A stretch of 64,000 nucleotides of DNA from Chryseobacterium sp. SSA4.19 (GCF_022601875.1 NZ_JAKVIP010000007.1:1-64000), one strand, 5' to 3'; positions 23,277-32,374 are shown, numbered from the stretch's first letter. Numbers and translations: made by a program. The notes: a model not told the origin generated them from the sequence alone.

Positions 23277-26192
23277 ATGAACAATTCTACTGGTTTTCCT
23301 AAACAAAAATTCAGAGTCATTCAGATATCTGCATTTTTTCTGATGGCTTCTTTGGGAACCGTTCATGCCCAGACAATTAAGGGAACTGTGGTCGGCAAAA
23401 CAAACGGAGCGCTTCCGGGAGCAAACATTTCGATTGTGGATGCTGATGTGAAAGCCGCTTCATCACTCGACGGAGACTTCAATCTTCTTTCGCCCAGATT
23501 GGGAGAGATCAACATTAAGGTTGAATATCTTGGTTATGAAACAAAAATTTTCCCGGTTACGGTAAAAGAGGGGACAAACGATATCGGTTATATCACAATA
23601 GCTCCTGAAGAGAAGCAAAGCAGGGACAAAGTAAAAGATATTGAGCAGGTTGTGATTTCAAGGCCGAATGCCTTGACCCAGGCAAAAGCTTATGAAATCA
23701 AGAGAAACAATAATGCCATCATGGAAGTTATTGCCGCTGACGCCATCGGGAAACTTCCGGACAGGAACGCTGCTGAAGCAGTGCAAAGGGTTCAGGGAGT
23801 TGCCGTTGCACGATATCACGGTGAAGCAGATCAGGCGACCGTTCGTGGAACTCCTTTCTCATGGACTTCAGCATTGTTTAACGGAAACCGTCTCCCTAGT
23901 GCGAATGTTTTAGGGAACAGGTCTTTCGTCTTAGATGTGATCCCTTCCGAGCTGATCCAGTTTGTTCAGGTTTCAAAAGCTGTAATTCCCGATATGGACA
24001 GTGATGCCATCGGCGGAAGTATTAATTTTATTACAAGAACAGCTCCTGCAAAAAAGATTTTAAACATCAGTGGGGCCGGAGGATATAACACTTTTTCGCA
24101 GAATGCAACCTATAACGGATCAATAGTTTACGGAGATCGCTTTTTCAAAAATAAACTAGGCGTTATTCTTTCCGGTGCGATATGGGACAGGCAGTGGGGA
24201 GCTGATTCGTTTGATGTAACATACAATACCGCTGCTGCAAATGATATCCAGAAAAAATCAATCGGTACGGTAATGATGAAAAGATACATGGGAACAAGAA
24301 GAACGATAGGGTTTAATGGCGGACTGGAATATAAATTCAATGCCGATAATAAAATGTATTTCCGTGGAATGTTCAATAAGTTTGATGACATCCGCCCGGT
24401 TTACGAATCATATGTAGATTATACAAACAGCCGTTATCAGTATAACTTCAGATATTCCCATTACCAGACGGAATTATACGGAATGGAGTTAGGCGGGGAA
24501 CATTCTCTTTCTGAAAAATTAAGTTTGGATTGGATGCTGAGTGATTACCATGCAAAATATTTTCTTGATACTCCGCCGACCAGTGAAATCAAGGGGCTTC
24601 CGATTGCTACGTTCAGGCAAAAAATCAAGGGCGGATTTACTAATCTTTCAAGCGACGGAAAACGGTACTGGGGATTTGATTCACCGAATGGAGTGGGAGG
24701 CGAATATCTTGATTACAGCTCTGACACGGCTAACCCGAATGAAACTATGAACGCCGGCAAACTACTGCTGTCTCAATTGGTTATTGCAAAATTAGATAAT
24801 AATGAAAGAGATAAAATTGCGAGATTGAATGTAAAATATGATGTCAGTTCAAATGTAACAGTAAAAATCGGAGCAAAATACCGTGAAAAAGATAGAAACA
24901 GTACGTATGGTTACAATGCGGTCTACATTCCGAATGCAGCCTTAGGTATTCCGAATTCTCCGGCTTTGCTGGCTTTATCACAATTATCAACTAACGAACC
25001 TCCGAAGGGAACCGATTTCCTGAACGGGATGAACGGAAATTACAGTTCATACATCATGAACCCGCCGACAAAAGATCAGCTTTTCCAGATGTATTCCCCC
25101 GGATTTTTCCAGCAGAATGGTTTCAGGGATTTTTCAAGTGCGGAAACGAATGCGACAAGTGTTTACACAGGTAAAGAAAATGTTTTTGCAGCATATGCCA
25201 TGGCTGAAATTAAAGCCACTGACCAATTTAAAATTGTAGGAGGTTTCAGAAATGAAACCACAAGATTAAGTTTATACGGATCAAAAGCTACGAAAGCAGG
25301 AACTCCGGCAACAACGGTAATCAGTCCGTCGGTTGTAGAAAGCAACTACAATGCTTTTCTGCCCATGCTACATTTACGATATAATTTTTTGCCCAAATCG
25401 AGCCTTCGCTTTGCCTATACGAGATCATTCATCAGACCAAATTTTGGGGATATGTCGCCAGGTTCCAGCATCGACAATACCACGAGCCCGAACAGAATTA
25501 CAAGAGGAAATCCTGATCTGAAACCGACTTTCAGCCATAATTTTGATTTGATGGGTGAATATTATTTCAACAATATCGGTATTCTTTCGGGAGGTGTTTT
25601 TTACAAGAAGATTTCAGATATCGTATTTTCAAATACTTCAATGATGAATATCAACGGCACAGATTATATGGTGACGCAGGCGAAAAATCTTCAGGATTCC
25701 AACCTGCTTGGTCTTGAAATCGGAATTAATAAACGTCTTGATTTTCTGCCGGGAATCCTGAGCAATTTTGGGATTGAGTTTAACTATACCTTTATCAATT
25801 CAAATGTCGAAGTTCCCAGAACAGGAGCGGATGGAATACAATATTTTGACAAAACCACACTCCCGAATCAGTCAAAAAACCTTTTTAATGCGATTCTTTA
25901 CTATGAAAGCAATAAAATTATGATTCGTCTTGCCGGGAATTACAGAGGGAAATCGGTAGAAACGATTAACCAAAACCTGGGCCCTCAATATTATATATGG
26001 TCGGATAAAAACTTTACCGTTGATTTTTCTGCAAGTTATGATGTGAGCAAAAAAGTCAAATTATTTATTGAATTAAACAACCTGAGCAATGAAAGCCTGA
26101 GGCTTTACATGGGCGACAACAAGAAGAGAATCACTTCCAATGAATGGTACGGAAGCAGGGGGCAATTGGGAGTTCGTTGGCAGATATTTTAA
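23277..26192 (+). CDS. TonB-dependent receptor with CarboxypepD-type N-terminal domain
   Basis: 971 residues. A signal peptide (about 1-31, ending VHAQ) is followed by a carboxypeptidase-regulatory-like domain (about 33-115: IKGTVVGKTNGALPGANIS), the plug (about 125-250: AIGKLPDRNAAEAVQRVQGV and VIPDMDSDAIGGSINF), and a 22-strand barrel ending in Phe (LGVRWQIF). Receptors of this shape import glycans, peptides or chelates across the outer membrane with TonB energy. No SusD partner gene is adjacent. Its 3' neighbour, 10 bases on, is a secreted tyrosine phosphatase gene, suggesting a phosphorylated ligand. Probably controlled by the divergent AraC protein. Confidence 0.92.
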   Translation: MNNSTGFPKQKFRVIQISAFFLMASLGTVHAQTIKGTVVGKTNGALPGANISIVDADVKAASSLDGDFNLLSPRLGEINIKVEYLGYETKIFPVTVKEGTNDIGYITIAPEEKQSRDKVKDIEQVVISRPNALTQAKAYEIKRNNNAIMEVIAADAIGKLPDRNAAEAVQRVQGVAVARYHGEADQATVRGTPFSWTSALFNGNRLPSANVLGNRSFVLDVIPSELIQFVQVSKAVIPDMDSDAIGGSINFITRTAPAKKILNISGAGGYNTFSQNATYNGSIVYGDRFFKNKLGVILSGAIWDRQWGADSFDVTYNTAAANDIQKKSIGTVMMKRYMGTRRTIGFNGGLEYKFNADNKMYFRGMFNKFDDIRPVYESYVDYTNSRYQYNFRYSHYQTELYGMELGGEHSLSEKLSLDWMLSDYHAKYFLDTPPTSEIKGLPIATFRQKIKGGFTNLSSDGKRYWGFDSPNGVGGEYLDYSSDTANPNETMNAGKLLLSQLVIAKLDNNERDKIARLNVKYDVSSNVTVKIGAKYREKDRNSTYGYNAVYIPNAALGIPNSPALLALSQLSTNEPPKGTDFLNGMNGNYSSYIMNPPTKDQLFQMYSPGFFQQNGFRDFSSAETNATSVYTGKENVFAAYAMAEIKATDQFKIVGGFRNETTRLSLYGSKATKAGTPATTVISPSVVESNYNAFLPMLHLRYNFLPKSSLRFAYTRSFIRPNFGDMSPGSSIDNTTSPNRITRGNPDLKPTFSHNFDLMGEYYFNNIGILSGGVFYKKISDIVFSNTSMMNINGTDYMVTQAKNLQDSNLLGLEIGINKRLDFLPGILSNFGIEFNYTFINSNVEVPRTGADGIQYFDKTTLPNQSKNLFNAILYYESNKIMIRLAGNYRGKSVETINQNLGPQYYIWSDKNFTVDFSASYDVSKKVKLFIELNNLSNESLRLYMGDNKKRITSNEWYGSRGQLGVRWQIF

Positions 26193-26202
26193 AAAATTAT
26201 AT

Positions 26203-27027
26203 ATGAAAAAAATAGGATTAACTTTAGCAATCGTTGCTTTCGGAGTAACAGTCAATGCACAGATTACAGACAGTCTCCGCCGTGTGGTAAAAATGGAGGG
26301 AGCATACAATTTCAGAGATACCGGAGGCTATAAAACGGCTGACGGCAAAGAGGTTGCCTTGGGAAAGGTGTTCAGAAGTGATGCCATTGATAAATTATCG
26401 GATAAGGATTTAACAACCTTTAAAGACAAAAAAATCGTAACGGTGGTTGATTTCAGAGGTATTGAAGAAGCAAAAAAAGCTCCGGACAGGCTTCCGGAAA
26501 ATACAAATTACCTGCTCTCTCCTGCCGGAAGCAATAATCTTCCGACAGCTCAGGATATGGCGAAAATGCTGAAAGACAAGAACTTTTTATTCGATATGTA
26601 CGGAAAAGGCGGACTTCCTTATTTCGGGGAAAGATACAGGCCGCTGTTTGTTCAGCTATTGACCCTGGAGCCTGATGAAGCTTTACTTTTCCATTGTACC
26701 GGAGGAAGGGACAGAACCGGGATGGCTTCGGCACTGTTTTTAAAAATTTTAGGAGTTCCGCAAGAGGTGATTGAAAAGGATTATGTTGCATCCAATTATT
26801 ACCTGTCGAAGAATCCGACCATGAAAGGAATGTATTCTGGCCTGTCTAAAATGTCGGGGATGACGGAAGCCGAGATTAAGCAGCAAATGGAATTAAGACC
26901 GGAACTCATCAGAAACTTCTTTAACACAATCAATACAAAATACGGAAGCATAGAAAATTTCTTCCAGGTTGAAATGGGAATGGGACCTAAAGAAATTGCA
27001 CTTTTAAAACAAAAATATGTAAAGTAA
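26203..27027 (+). CDS. Secreted tyrosine-protein phosphatase (Y_phosphatase3 type)
   Basis: 274 residues from the ATG at 26203. The longer frame would overlap the receptor gene. Signal peptide about 1-20 (ends VNAQ). RVVKMEGAYNFRDTGGY matches the N-terminal substrate-recognition segment of PF13350-type phosphatases. The P-loop LLFHCTGGRDRTGMA has the CX5R signature with the nucleophilic Cys. These enzymes remove phosphate from Tyr or from sugar/inositol phosphates; the export signal places it in the periplasm or outside. It is translationally close to the TonB receptor (10-base gap), so the two likely work together. Confidence 0.9.
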   Translation: MKKIGLTLAIVAFGVTVNAQITDSLRRVVKMEGAYNFRDTGGYKTADGKEVALGKVFRSDAIDKLSDKDLTTFKDKKIVTVVDFRGIEEAKKAPDRLPENTNYLLSPAGSNNLPTAQDMAKMLKDKNFLFDMYGKGGLPYFGERYRPLFVQLLTLEPDEALLFHCTGGRDRTGMASALFLKILGVPQEVIEKDYVASNYYLSKNPTMKGMYSGLSKMSGMTEAEIKQQMELRPELIRNFFNTINTKYGSIENFFQVEMGMGPKEIALLKQKYVK

Positions 27028-27132
27028 TAATTATAGGTTTTGTTTCGCTGCTCACGGTTAATTTTCAAAATAGATAAATGAACGGCTGATCGTTCATGAT
27101 TCAAAAATACTTAGTTAGATTTTAAATAGATA

Positions 27133-27155
27133 GGCTGTCTCAGATTGAGATGGCT
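27133..27155. terminator. Hairpin terminator
   Basis: A 10-bp stem with several G-T wobbles (arms 27133-27142 and 27146-27155), 3-base loop, followed by TTATTTT. It lies between the convergent phosphatase and rhodanese genes. Confidence 0.55.
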
Positions 27156-27159
27156 TATT

Positions 27160-27534
27160 TTATTTGTTTTCTGAAATTTCCAGATTAAAACTTTTCTGAA
27201 GGTCACTCCATGCTCCGCCGTTGTGGACATGTTTAAAGCCTTTCTCCTTTAAAATATGTTCAACCTTTACACTTCTGAGTCCGTGTGAACAGACGGTGAT
27301 GTAGGTTTTATCCGGATCCAGTTCTCGGTATCTTTCCCTGATAGTCCCCAATGATATGTTTTGTGAACCTTCAATATGGCCTGTTTCAAATTCTTTTTCA
27401 GTGCGTACATCCAGAATAACGGCTCCCTGACGAATCAAAACATCTAAACCGTTATCCAGCGTTTGGTACTTATAGATCCGGTACACCACATAAACAATGA
27501 GGACAATCCCGCAAAAAATCAATAGCTTTTTCAT
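27160..27534 (-). CDS. Membrane-anchored rhodanese-domain protein
   Basis: 124 residues from the ATG at 27534, which overlaps the stop of the DUF3817 gene (ATGA). One N-terminal membrane span (MKKLLIFCGIVLIVYVVYRI) is followed by a rhodanese domain with the active-site Cys in YITVCSHGLRSVKVEH and the CH2A motif VILDVRTEKEFETGHIEGS. Rhodaneses carry persulfide sulfur. The domain is on one side of the inner membrane, probably the periplasmic face. Last gene of a run with the four-span membrane protein and DUF3817 genes. Confidence 0.87.
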   Translation of the reverse strand: MKKLLIFCGIVLIVYVVYRIYKYQTLDNGLDVLIRQGAVILDVRTEKEFETGHIEGSQNISLGTIRERYRELDPDKTYITVCSHGLRSVKVEHILKEKGFKHVHNGGAWSDLQKSFNLEISENK

Positions 27535-27833
27535 AGCTTGCTGAGGATTTTTTTGTCGACATAGAAGGTACCGAATGGAATCATGCATGCTAAAAGCACT
27601 TTCCAGGTGGTCTCTTTAAATTTCCATTTCTGTTCGACTCCCACACTTAAGGTGTTAAATAAAAAAAGTAAAAACAAAGCTCCGTGGATTGGCCCCATGA
27701 TCTTTACAAATGCAGGATTTCCCATTATATACTTTACAGGAACCGCTACAAATACAAGGGTCAGTAAAGAAATGCCTTCAAGAATCGCTATAATTCTCAG
27801 CATTCCGATATTGGTCTTCAATAAATTCATCAT
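27531..27833 (-). CDS. DUF3817 membrane protein
   Basis: About 100 residues, starting at the adjacent ATGs at 27833 or 27830. Upstream in-frame starts run into the previous gene. Three hydrophobic spans, with the typical RIIAILEGISLLTLVFVAVP and ...HGALFLLFLFNT motifs of DUF3817 (YdzA-like) integral membrane proteins of unknown function. The stop overlaps the rhodanese ATG, and the start is 3 bases after the stop of the four-span protein gene, so the three are coupled. Confidence 0.82.
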   Translation of the reverse strand: MMNLLKTNIGMLRIIAILEGISLLTLVFVAVPVKYIMGNPAFVKIMGPIHGALFLLFLFNTLSVGVEQKWKFKETTWKVLLACMIPFGTFYVDKKILSKL

Positions 27834-27835
27834 AA

Positions 27836-28294
27836 TTATCTGAAATATGGTCTGTTTGTAAGAGGAGAAAATGGCCATGGAATTGCTATGAAAATGATAA
27901 TTAAAGCAATGGTATACCACGTGAGCATCGTTTTAAATTTATCTTTATCAGAAGTCTTTCTCTTTGCTGCTGCTGATCCGACAGTTATTAAAACAATTGA
28001 AAACAACATCAGGCATATGTGGATGATGCTGAAAAATAAAATATCAAATGATTCTTCAGCTGCCTGAATATTTTTCCAGAAATAATTAACGACAGGACTT
28101 TTAGAATATAAAATAATACCTATGATTAATTGAATATGGGCAATCGTTGCTGTCCAGTGCCTTACGCAGTCATCTGTTTTTGAGAATTTTTTACCGGAAG
28201 AATATCCTTTGTAGGCAATGAAGACGGAATACAATAAGCTCAGCAAGACCAACCAACGAAAAGTGGAGTGCAGGAAAGTAAGAGTTTGGTACAT
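27836..28294 (-). CDS. Four-span membrane protein, family unknown
   Basis: 152 residues with four hydrophobic helices: TFRWLVLLSLLYSVFIAYKG (about 11-30), IAHIQLIIGIILYS, ILFFSIIHICLMLFSIVLIT, and MLTWYTIALIIIFIAIPWPF. Histidines fall in helices 2 and 3 (TIAHIQ; SIIHIC), so a heme-binding cytochrome-b-like arrangement is possible but unproven. Conserved-looking C-terminus PWPFSPLTNRPYFR. It leads the coupled trio with the DUF3817 and rhodanese genes and lies just downstream of the TetR gene (70 bases). Confidence 0.75.
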   Translation of the reverse strand: MYQTLTFLHSTFRWLVLLSLLYSVFIAYKGYSSGKKFSKTDDCVRHWTATIAHIQLIIGIILYSKSPVVNYFWKNIQAAEESFDILFFSIIHICLMLFSIVLITVGSAAAKRKTSDKDKFKTMLTWYTIALIIIFIAIPWPFSPLTNRPYFR

Positions 28295-28364
28295 AAATAC
28301 ATGTTAACTTCCTGACAAAGATATAATAAAAACATACTAATTAGTATTTTTTTAATGAAAAAAA

Positions 28365-28955
28365 TTATTGAATGCTGCTAAAGTAAGACTTAAGTCCTTT
28401 CAAATAAACGAGATATACGGATTTTGAGTTTTCAAGTTTTCCCAGATTTCTGATTCCCCAATAGCCTGAAAGCACAAAAACAGCCACTTCCTTTGCACTT
28501 ATATTACGTTTAACATACCCATTTTTCTTACCCGTTTCAATAGCTTCAATCATCGACGTTTCCCACTGTAAGGAGAGTTCGTTTAAGGCCTTGGTAAAAG
28601 CGGTATTCCAGGGAGCCATTTCCTGTGTAAAATTAGAAGCCGGACAACCATATTCTACTTTTAAATCTTCATTTTCCATCAGCAGATTATACATTAAATC
28701 GTAAATGGTATCCAGAGGGTTGCTGTTATTTTTAAAGGGTTCAATGAAAGCATTCTTAAACTTGGGTTTCATAAGTTCATTAATAATAGCCAGGCCCATT
28801 TCATCTTTTGTTTTGAAATGATAATAGAAAGCGCCTTTCGTTACCTGGGTCGTTGCAATAATCTCATCGATACTCGTGGTCTGGTAACCTTTGACATAGA
28901 TGAGTTCAAATGCTTTCTGAAGAATATTTAAACGGGTAGCTTCTGATTTTTTCAT
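28365..28955 (-). CDS. TetR/AcrR-family transcriptional regulator
   Basis: 196 residues from the ATG at 28955 (MKKSEATRLNILQKAFEL). The frame continues far upstream into the DoxX gene, which is not credible. The N-terminal helix-turn-helix is TTSIDEIIATTQVTKGAFYY (about 26-45), with the usual FKTKDEMG after it. The C-terminal ligand domain is of the TetR_C AefR-like sort, ending in ...YLKGLKSYFSSIQ. Likely controls its own neighbours: DoxX and dehydrogenase genes upstream, the membrane/rhodanese trio downstream. Confidence 0.88.
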   Translation of the reverse strand: MKKSEATRLNILQKAFELIYVKGYQTTSIDEIIATTQVTKGAFYYHFKTKDEMGLAIINELMKPKFKNAFIEPFKNNSNPLDTIYDLMYNLLMENEDLKVEYGCPASNFTQEMAPWNTAFTKALNELSLQWETSMIEAIETGKKNGYVKRNISAKEVAVFVLSGYWGIRNLGKLENSKSVYLVYLKGLKSYFSSIQ

Positions 28956-29001
28956 AATAATTGGATATTGCAAAGGAACTGCTTTTAAATAACAACTGCA
29001 A

Positions 29002-29388
29002 TCAGCTGTTATGCGCACCGTTGAATTTTTCATAAAACAAAAACAATCCGAATAGGTAAAATGAGTGCAGCAATTGAGATTCAATAGCAGACCAGTTTTC
29101 AATAGAGCTGCTTCCCAGGATCAGAATACTCATTAAAGCCAGACCAGAATACAGTGTGTATTGAGTCTTAAAATTGATTAGTAACAAAAGTCCGATTACC
29201 GCTTCTGCAACTGGAAGAAAATAACTGAACGGAAGGATCAGGGCTTCGGGTATTGCAGATTTCTCCATAGTCGTCAGCATCCAGTCACTGAATGCCTGAA
29301 GCTTCGGCAGGCGTACCATGCCGTGCCCGAGTAAGGAAACGGCCGCCGGCAGTCTTAAAAAGAAAAAAAAGGTTTTAAAATCTTTCAT
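29002..29388 (-). CDS. DoxX-family membrane protein
   Basis: 128 residues with four hydrophobic spans. AVSLLGHGMVRLPKLQAFSD (about 17-36) is the usual DoxX start, with the small-residue-rich ILPFSYFLPVAEAVIGLLLL in span 2. DoxX proteins belong to a broad family tied to redox and respiratory functions, exact role unknown. It starts 21 bases after the dehydrogenase gene and ends 46 bases before the TetR gene in the same direction. Confidence 0.82.
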   Translation of the reverse strand: MKDFKTFFFFLRLPAAVSLLGHGMVRLPKLQAFSDWMLTTMEKSAIPEALILPFSYFLPVAEAVIGLLLLINFKTQYTLYSGLALMSILILGSSSIENWSAIESQLLHSFYLFGLFLFYEKFNGAHNS

Positions 29389-29409
29389 ACCTATAAGGAT
29401 TTAAACAGA

Positions 29410-30267
29410 TTAGTGATCAGATGATTGCCTGAGGTAATTAATAATTCCTATGACATCCTCGTTCCCAAAACCTGCATCGTGCGCGGACTGATAGGTTTCA
29501 ATAAGTACATTGGATAACGGGAAATGAGCTCCTGCATTTTTTGCCAGTAAAATATCTTTTAACATCAGATCCAATGCAAAAGCAGGCTCGTAATGATCAG
29601 CTGTCAGCAGAGGTGTTTTTACTTTGGTAGCTCCGCTTCCACTTGCGCTTTCATTAATGATATCCAGCATTTCCGCTCTTCCGATCCCCAGTTTATCAGA
29701 TAATAAAATAGTTTCTGCCAATCCCTGGTAAATTGTGGAAATGAAATAATTAACCGATAATTTTGCGGCAATTCCTTTTCCGTTTTCACCCAAATGCTTG
29801 ATGCTTTTTCCCATCTTCCGTAAATAAGGTTCAGCCCTACGGATATCTTTTTCTGCACCGCCGGCCATAATGATCAGCGTTCCTTCAGCAGCAGGTTTCG
29901 TGCTTCCTGCTACGGGAGCATCAATAAATCCGGCTTCTTTTATGATTATGGCTGCAGAAATCTCTTTCGTCAGTTCAGGAGAAATCGTGCTCATATCTAC
30001 AAACAGTTTTTCAGAGATATTCTGCGTTAAAATTTCTTCATATACCGCCTTAACCGCATCATCATTGGTAAGCATTGTAAAGATAATATCACTGTTTCTG
30101 ATTACTTCTGAAACGGTATGGCAGACCACGGAATTTTCTTTAAACTCCTCAGCTTTTTCAATCGTCCGGTTATAGACGGAAAGTAAAGATCCGGATTTTT
30201 CTAAATTTTTTGCCATAGGGCGGCCCATATTTCCCAGCCCGATAAACCCCAGTTTCTCTTCTTTCAT
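29410..30267 (-). CDS. NAD(P)-dependent beta-hydroxyacid dehydrogenase (3-hydroxyisobutyrate dehydrogenase family)
   Basis: 285 residues. Rossmann motif GFIGLGNMGRPMAKNLEKSG at the N-terminus, substrate loop DAPVAGSTKPAAEGTLIIMA, and the catalytic lysine in GKGIAAKLSVNYF. This fold covers 3-hydroxyisobutyrate dehydrogenase, glyoxylate/succinic semialdehyde reductase and imine reductases; the exact substrate is unknown. Length is normal. First gene of the minus-strand run with DoxX and TetR, and divergent from the acetyltransferase gene at 30478. Confidence 0.88.
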   Translation of the reverse strand: MKEEKLGFIGLGNMGRPMAKNLEKSGSLLSVYNRTIEKAEEFKENSVVCHTVSEVIRNSDIIFTMLTNDDAVKAVYEEILTQNISEKLFVDMSTISPELTKEISAAIIIKEAGFIDAPVAGSTKPAAEGTLIIMAGGAEKDIRRAEPYLRKMGKSIKHLGENGKGIAAKLSVNYFISTIYQGLAETILLSDKLGIGRAEMLDIINESASGSGATKVKTPLLTADHYEPAFALDLMLKDILLAKNAGAHFPLSNVLIETYQSAHDAGFGNEDVIGIINYLRQSSDH

Positions 30268-30477
30268 TGTATAATTAATTGATGTTACAACAAATAATTT
30301 TCTGTATTAATCGATTTTTTGACAGCAAAAAACTGACCAGATTGTATATATTAAAGATAGTAAAGCTTATTTATAATTCAAAAAGTATGTGTTTAAATCA
30401 TCAGTGGCTTATATACATATTTCTGTATTCAAAATTTTTTTTTATGGCAAATGTTACGGAATTTTGCAAAAAAAATA

Positions 30478-31110
30478 ATGAAGGTAATTGATATTGCAAG
30501 CTGGAACAGAAAAGAGCATTTTGATTTTTTTTCACAAATGGCAAGTCCGTATTTTGGATTTACAACAGAAGTCGACTGTACACAGGCCTATAAAGAATCG
30601 AAAGAAAAAGGCTGTTCTTTTTTTGCAAAATATCTTCATGCATCAATGATTGCGGTAAATTCAGTTGATGAACTGAAAATGCGTATTCTCGGTGACAACA
30701 TCGTTTTGTATGATACGGTAAATGCGGGAACGACGATCGGAAGGGCAGACGGAACCTTTGGTTTTGCCTACATCCATTTCTCTGAGGATTTTCATACCTT
30801 TACTACTGAGCTTCAGGAAGAAATTGCCGGCGTGCAAAACTCGGTTGGACTCAGGATGAATAATGGAGAGCTGGGAAAAGACCTGATCAGGCATTCTGCC
30901 ATTCCCTGGAATTCTTTTTCAGCACTTCTTCATCCGACACCGCTTGATAAAACCGAATCGGTGCCGAAAATTACATTTGGAAAATTCAGCATCAGAGAAG
31001 GCAGGTATTATCTTCCGGTTTCAGTAGAGGCCCATCATGGCCTTGCGGACGGATTTCATCTCGCAAAGTATCTTGAAAAATTTCAAACACAGCTGGATCG
31101 GCAGCATTAA
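30478..31110 (+). CDS. Chloramphenicol acetyltransferase-like protein (type A CAT family)
   Basis: 210 residues from the ATG at 30478 (MKVIDIASWNRKEHFDFF, the normal CAT start). An ATG 27 bases upstream adds only a non-homologous tail. The active-site motif is HHGLADGFHLAKYLEKFQ, with the catalytic His and the DG pair. KEHFDFF and FFAKYLHASM are typical of the trimeric CAT fold. The family acetylates chloramphenicol, but chromosomal homologues in flavobacteria may have other acceptors. No mobile element is nearby, so it looks native rather than acquired. Confidence 0.85.
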   Translation: MKVIDIASWNRKEHFDFFSQMASPYFGFTTEVDCTQAYKESKEKGCSFFAKYLHASMIAVNSVDELKMRILGDNIVLYDTVNAGTTIGRADGTFGFAYIHFSEDFHTFTTELQEEIAGVQNSVGLRMNNGELGKDLIRHSAIPWNSFSALLHPTPLDKTESVPKITFGKFSIREGRYYLPVSVEAHHGLADGFHLAKYLEKFQTQLDRQH

Positions 31111-31782
31111 ATATTTTATTGTTTATATTCACCCAGATTTATCTAATTTAATTTTATACACGATTGAGCGTATTATATCTGTATTTCCACTATATGTTAC
31201 CTGTAAAATTAATTATTTGTAATTCTTCCATTTTCTTCATGATTTTTCAACCCGCTTTTTAAACAAATCAAAATTCAGCTATTTTTTGCTTTAAAACATT
31301 TAATCACAACGAATTATTGTCTGTGTCGTAATTAAAATATCTTTTCATAGCAGGATTATTAAAAAGCATATTCAAAAATATGATTCATTTTTATCAGATA
31401 TTGATTGTAATCATAAAAATGACGATCATAAAAGTCTAGTTTTGTTATCGGATATGTAACTCGCTTTGTTTCAGATAAAAATAAAGAGTATAAAAATATA
31501 CGTGGTATGCATGTGGTATTTTAATTAAAAGAAATTTTAATCATTTTTTATTTCTTTGTTTTTATCAAAGTTAAAAGTTAAGTTTTAGTAATATATTTTA
31601 ACGACACCATGAAAAAATATTACGTACAGCAAAGACGATACAATTTCCAAATGATAAAATAGTAAGCATAAGATAATTCATAGGAAAAAGAGTGTAACCT
31701 TTCAATGAAGCAATTGTGCGAAGAGTGATTTAATACTGAAGCTTATGATAAGCAACAGAAATTAGAAGAGACGAGATATATT
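31111..31782 (+). other. Long A/T-rich intergenic region
   Basis: 672 bases with no credible gene of normal length. A 17-codon frame (ATG at 31609, MKKYYVQQRR...) is followed by further stops. No tRNA, riboswitch or strong hairpin is seen. It separates the CAT-like gene from the small HTH gene and may hold remnants of a lost N-terminal part of that regulator or a long leader. Confidence 0.5.
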
Positions 31783-32124
31783 ATGAGAAACGAAAAAACT
31801 GAATTTAATTTAGAAGATTTAAACCAAAAGATTTTTGTACAGGATGAAATTTTAGCCTTAGCAAAAGAGAATTCACCACGTCTGTTGAGCAAATTCAGAT
31901 TAGTGGATCCTGATTTTTTTAATGCATTGTCTGCTATTCAGCCGAATCTTAAAAATTCTGAATTGATTTTTTGTATTTATTTAAAACTTAATTTAACAAC
32001 GAAAGAAATCGCAACGTATACTTACGTAACTCCAAAAGCCATACAGAACCGTAAAAACAGGCTGAGGAAAAAATTGAATATTGCATCAACAGTTGATATT
32101 TATAAATGGTTTAATGATCTTTAA
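31783..32124 (+). CDS. Small LuxR-type helix-turn-helix protein
   Basis: 113 residues. The C-terminal half is a GerE/LuxR-type HTH: LKNSELIFCIYLKLNLTTKE, then IATYTYVTPKAIQNRKNRL and RKKLNIAS. In Bacteroidetes this domain normally ends a larger protein with TPR, receiver or sensor parts. Here only a ~50-residue helical N-terminus precedes it (FNLEDLNQKIFVQDEILAL). It is either a genuine short regulator or the surviving end of a longer one. It stands alone between two long spacers. Confidence 0.75.
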   Translation: MRNEKTEFNLEDLNQKIFVQDEILALAKENSPRLLSKFRLVDPDFFNALSAIQPNLKNSELIFCIYLKLNLTTKEIATYTYVTPKAIQNRKNRLRKKLNIASTVDIYKWFNDL

Positions 32125-32356
32125 ACCATTTTTTTTAATTTGTGTTAAGTACCAGTTGATTAATAACTCATCTTTTTGCTGTTGTATTTAAATTTTATCT
32201 CTTTGAATATTCTCAATTAACATCCACTATCTTATTCCATATCAGTATTAGTGATTAAGTAAATATATACAGATCATTAATATTTTTATTCAGGATAAAT
32301 ATTCCGAATTCTATGTTTAAATTTGTACTTTCCCTGGGCTTATGCTCAGGATGGTT

Positions 32357-32364
32357 TAAGTTTG
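32357..32364 (+). promoter_or_regulatory. Bacteroidetes -7 promoter box
   Basis: TAAGTTTG matches TAnnTTTG 10 bases upstream of the ATG at 32375. A second match, TAAATTTG, is at 32318-32325. Confidence 0.4.
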
Positions 32365-32374
32365 AATAAAAATA

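Noticed and set aside
28956..29102. Upstream extension of the TetR gene
   Set aside because: It would overlap the end of the DoxX gene and adds cysteine-rich sequence foreign to the family.
30279..30491. 70-codon frame before the CAT-like gene
   Set aside because: A/T-rich, no similarity, and it overlaps the CAT-like start; likely part of the promoter region.
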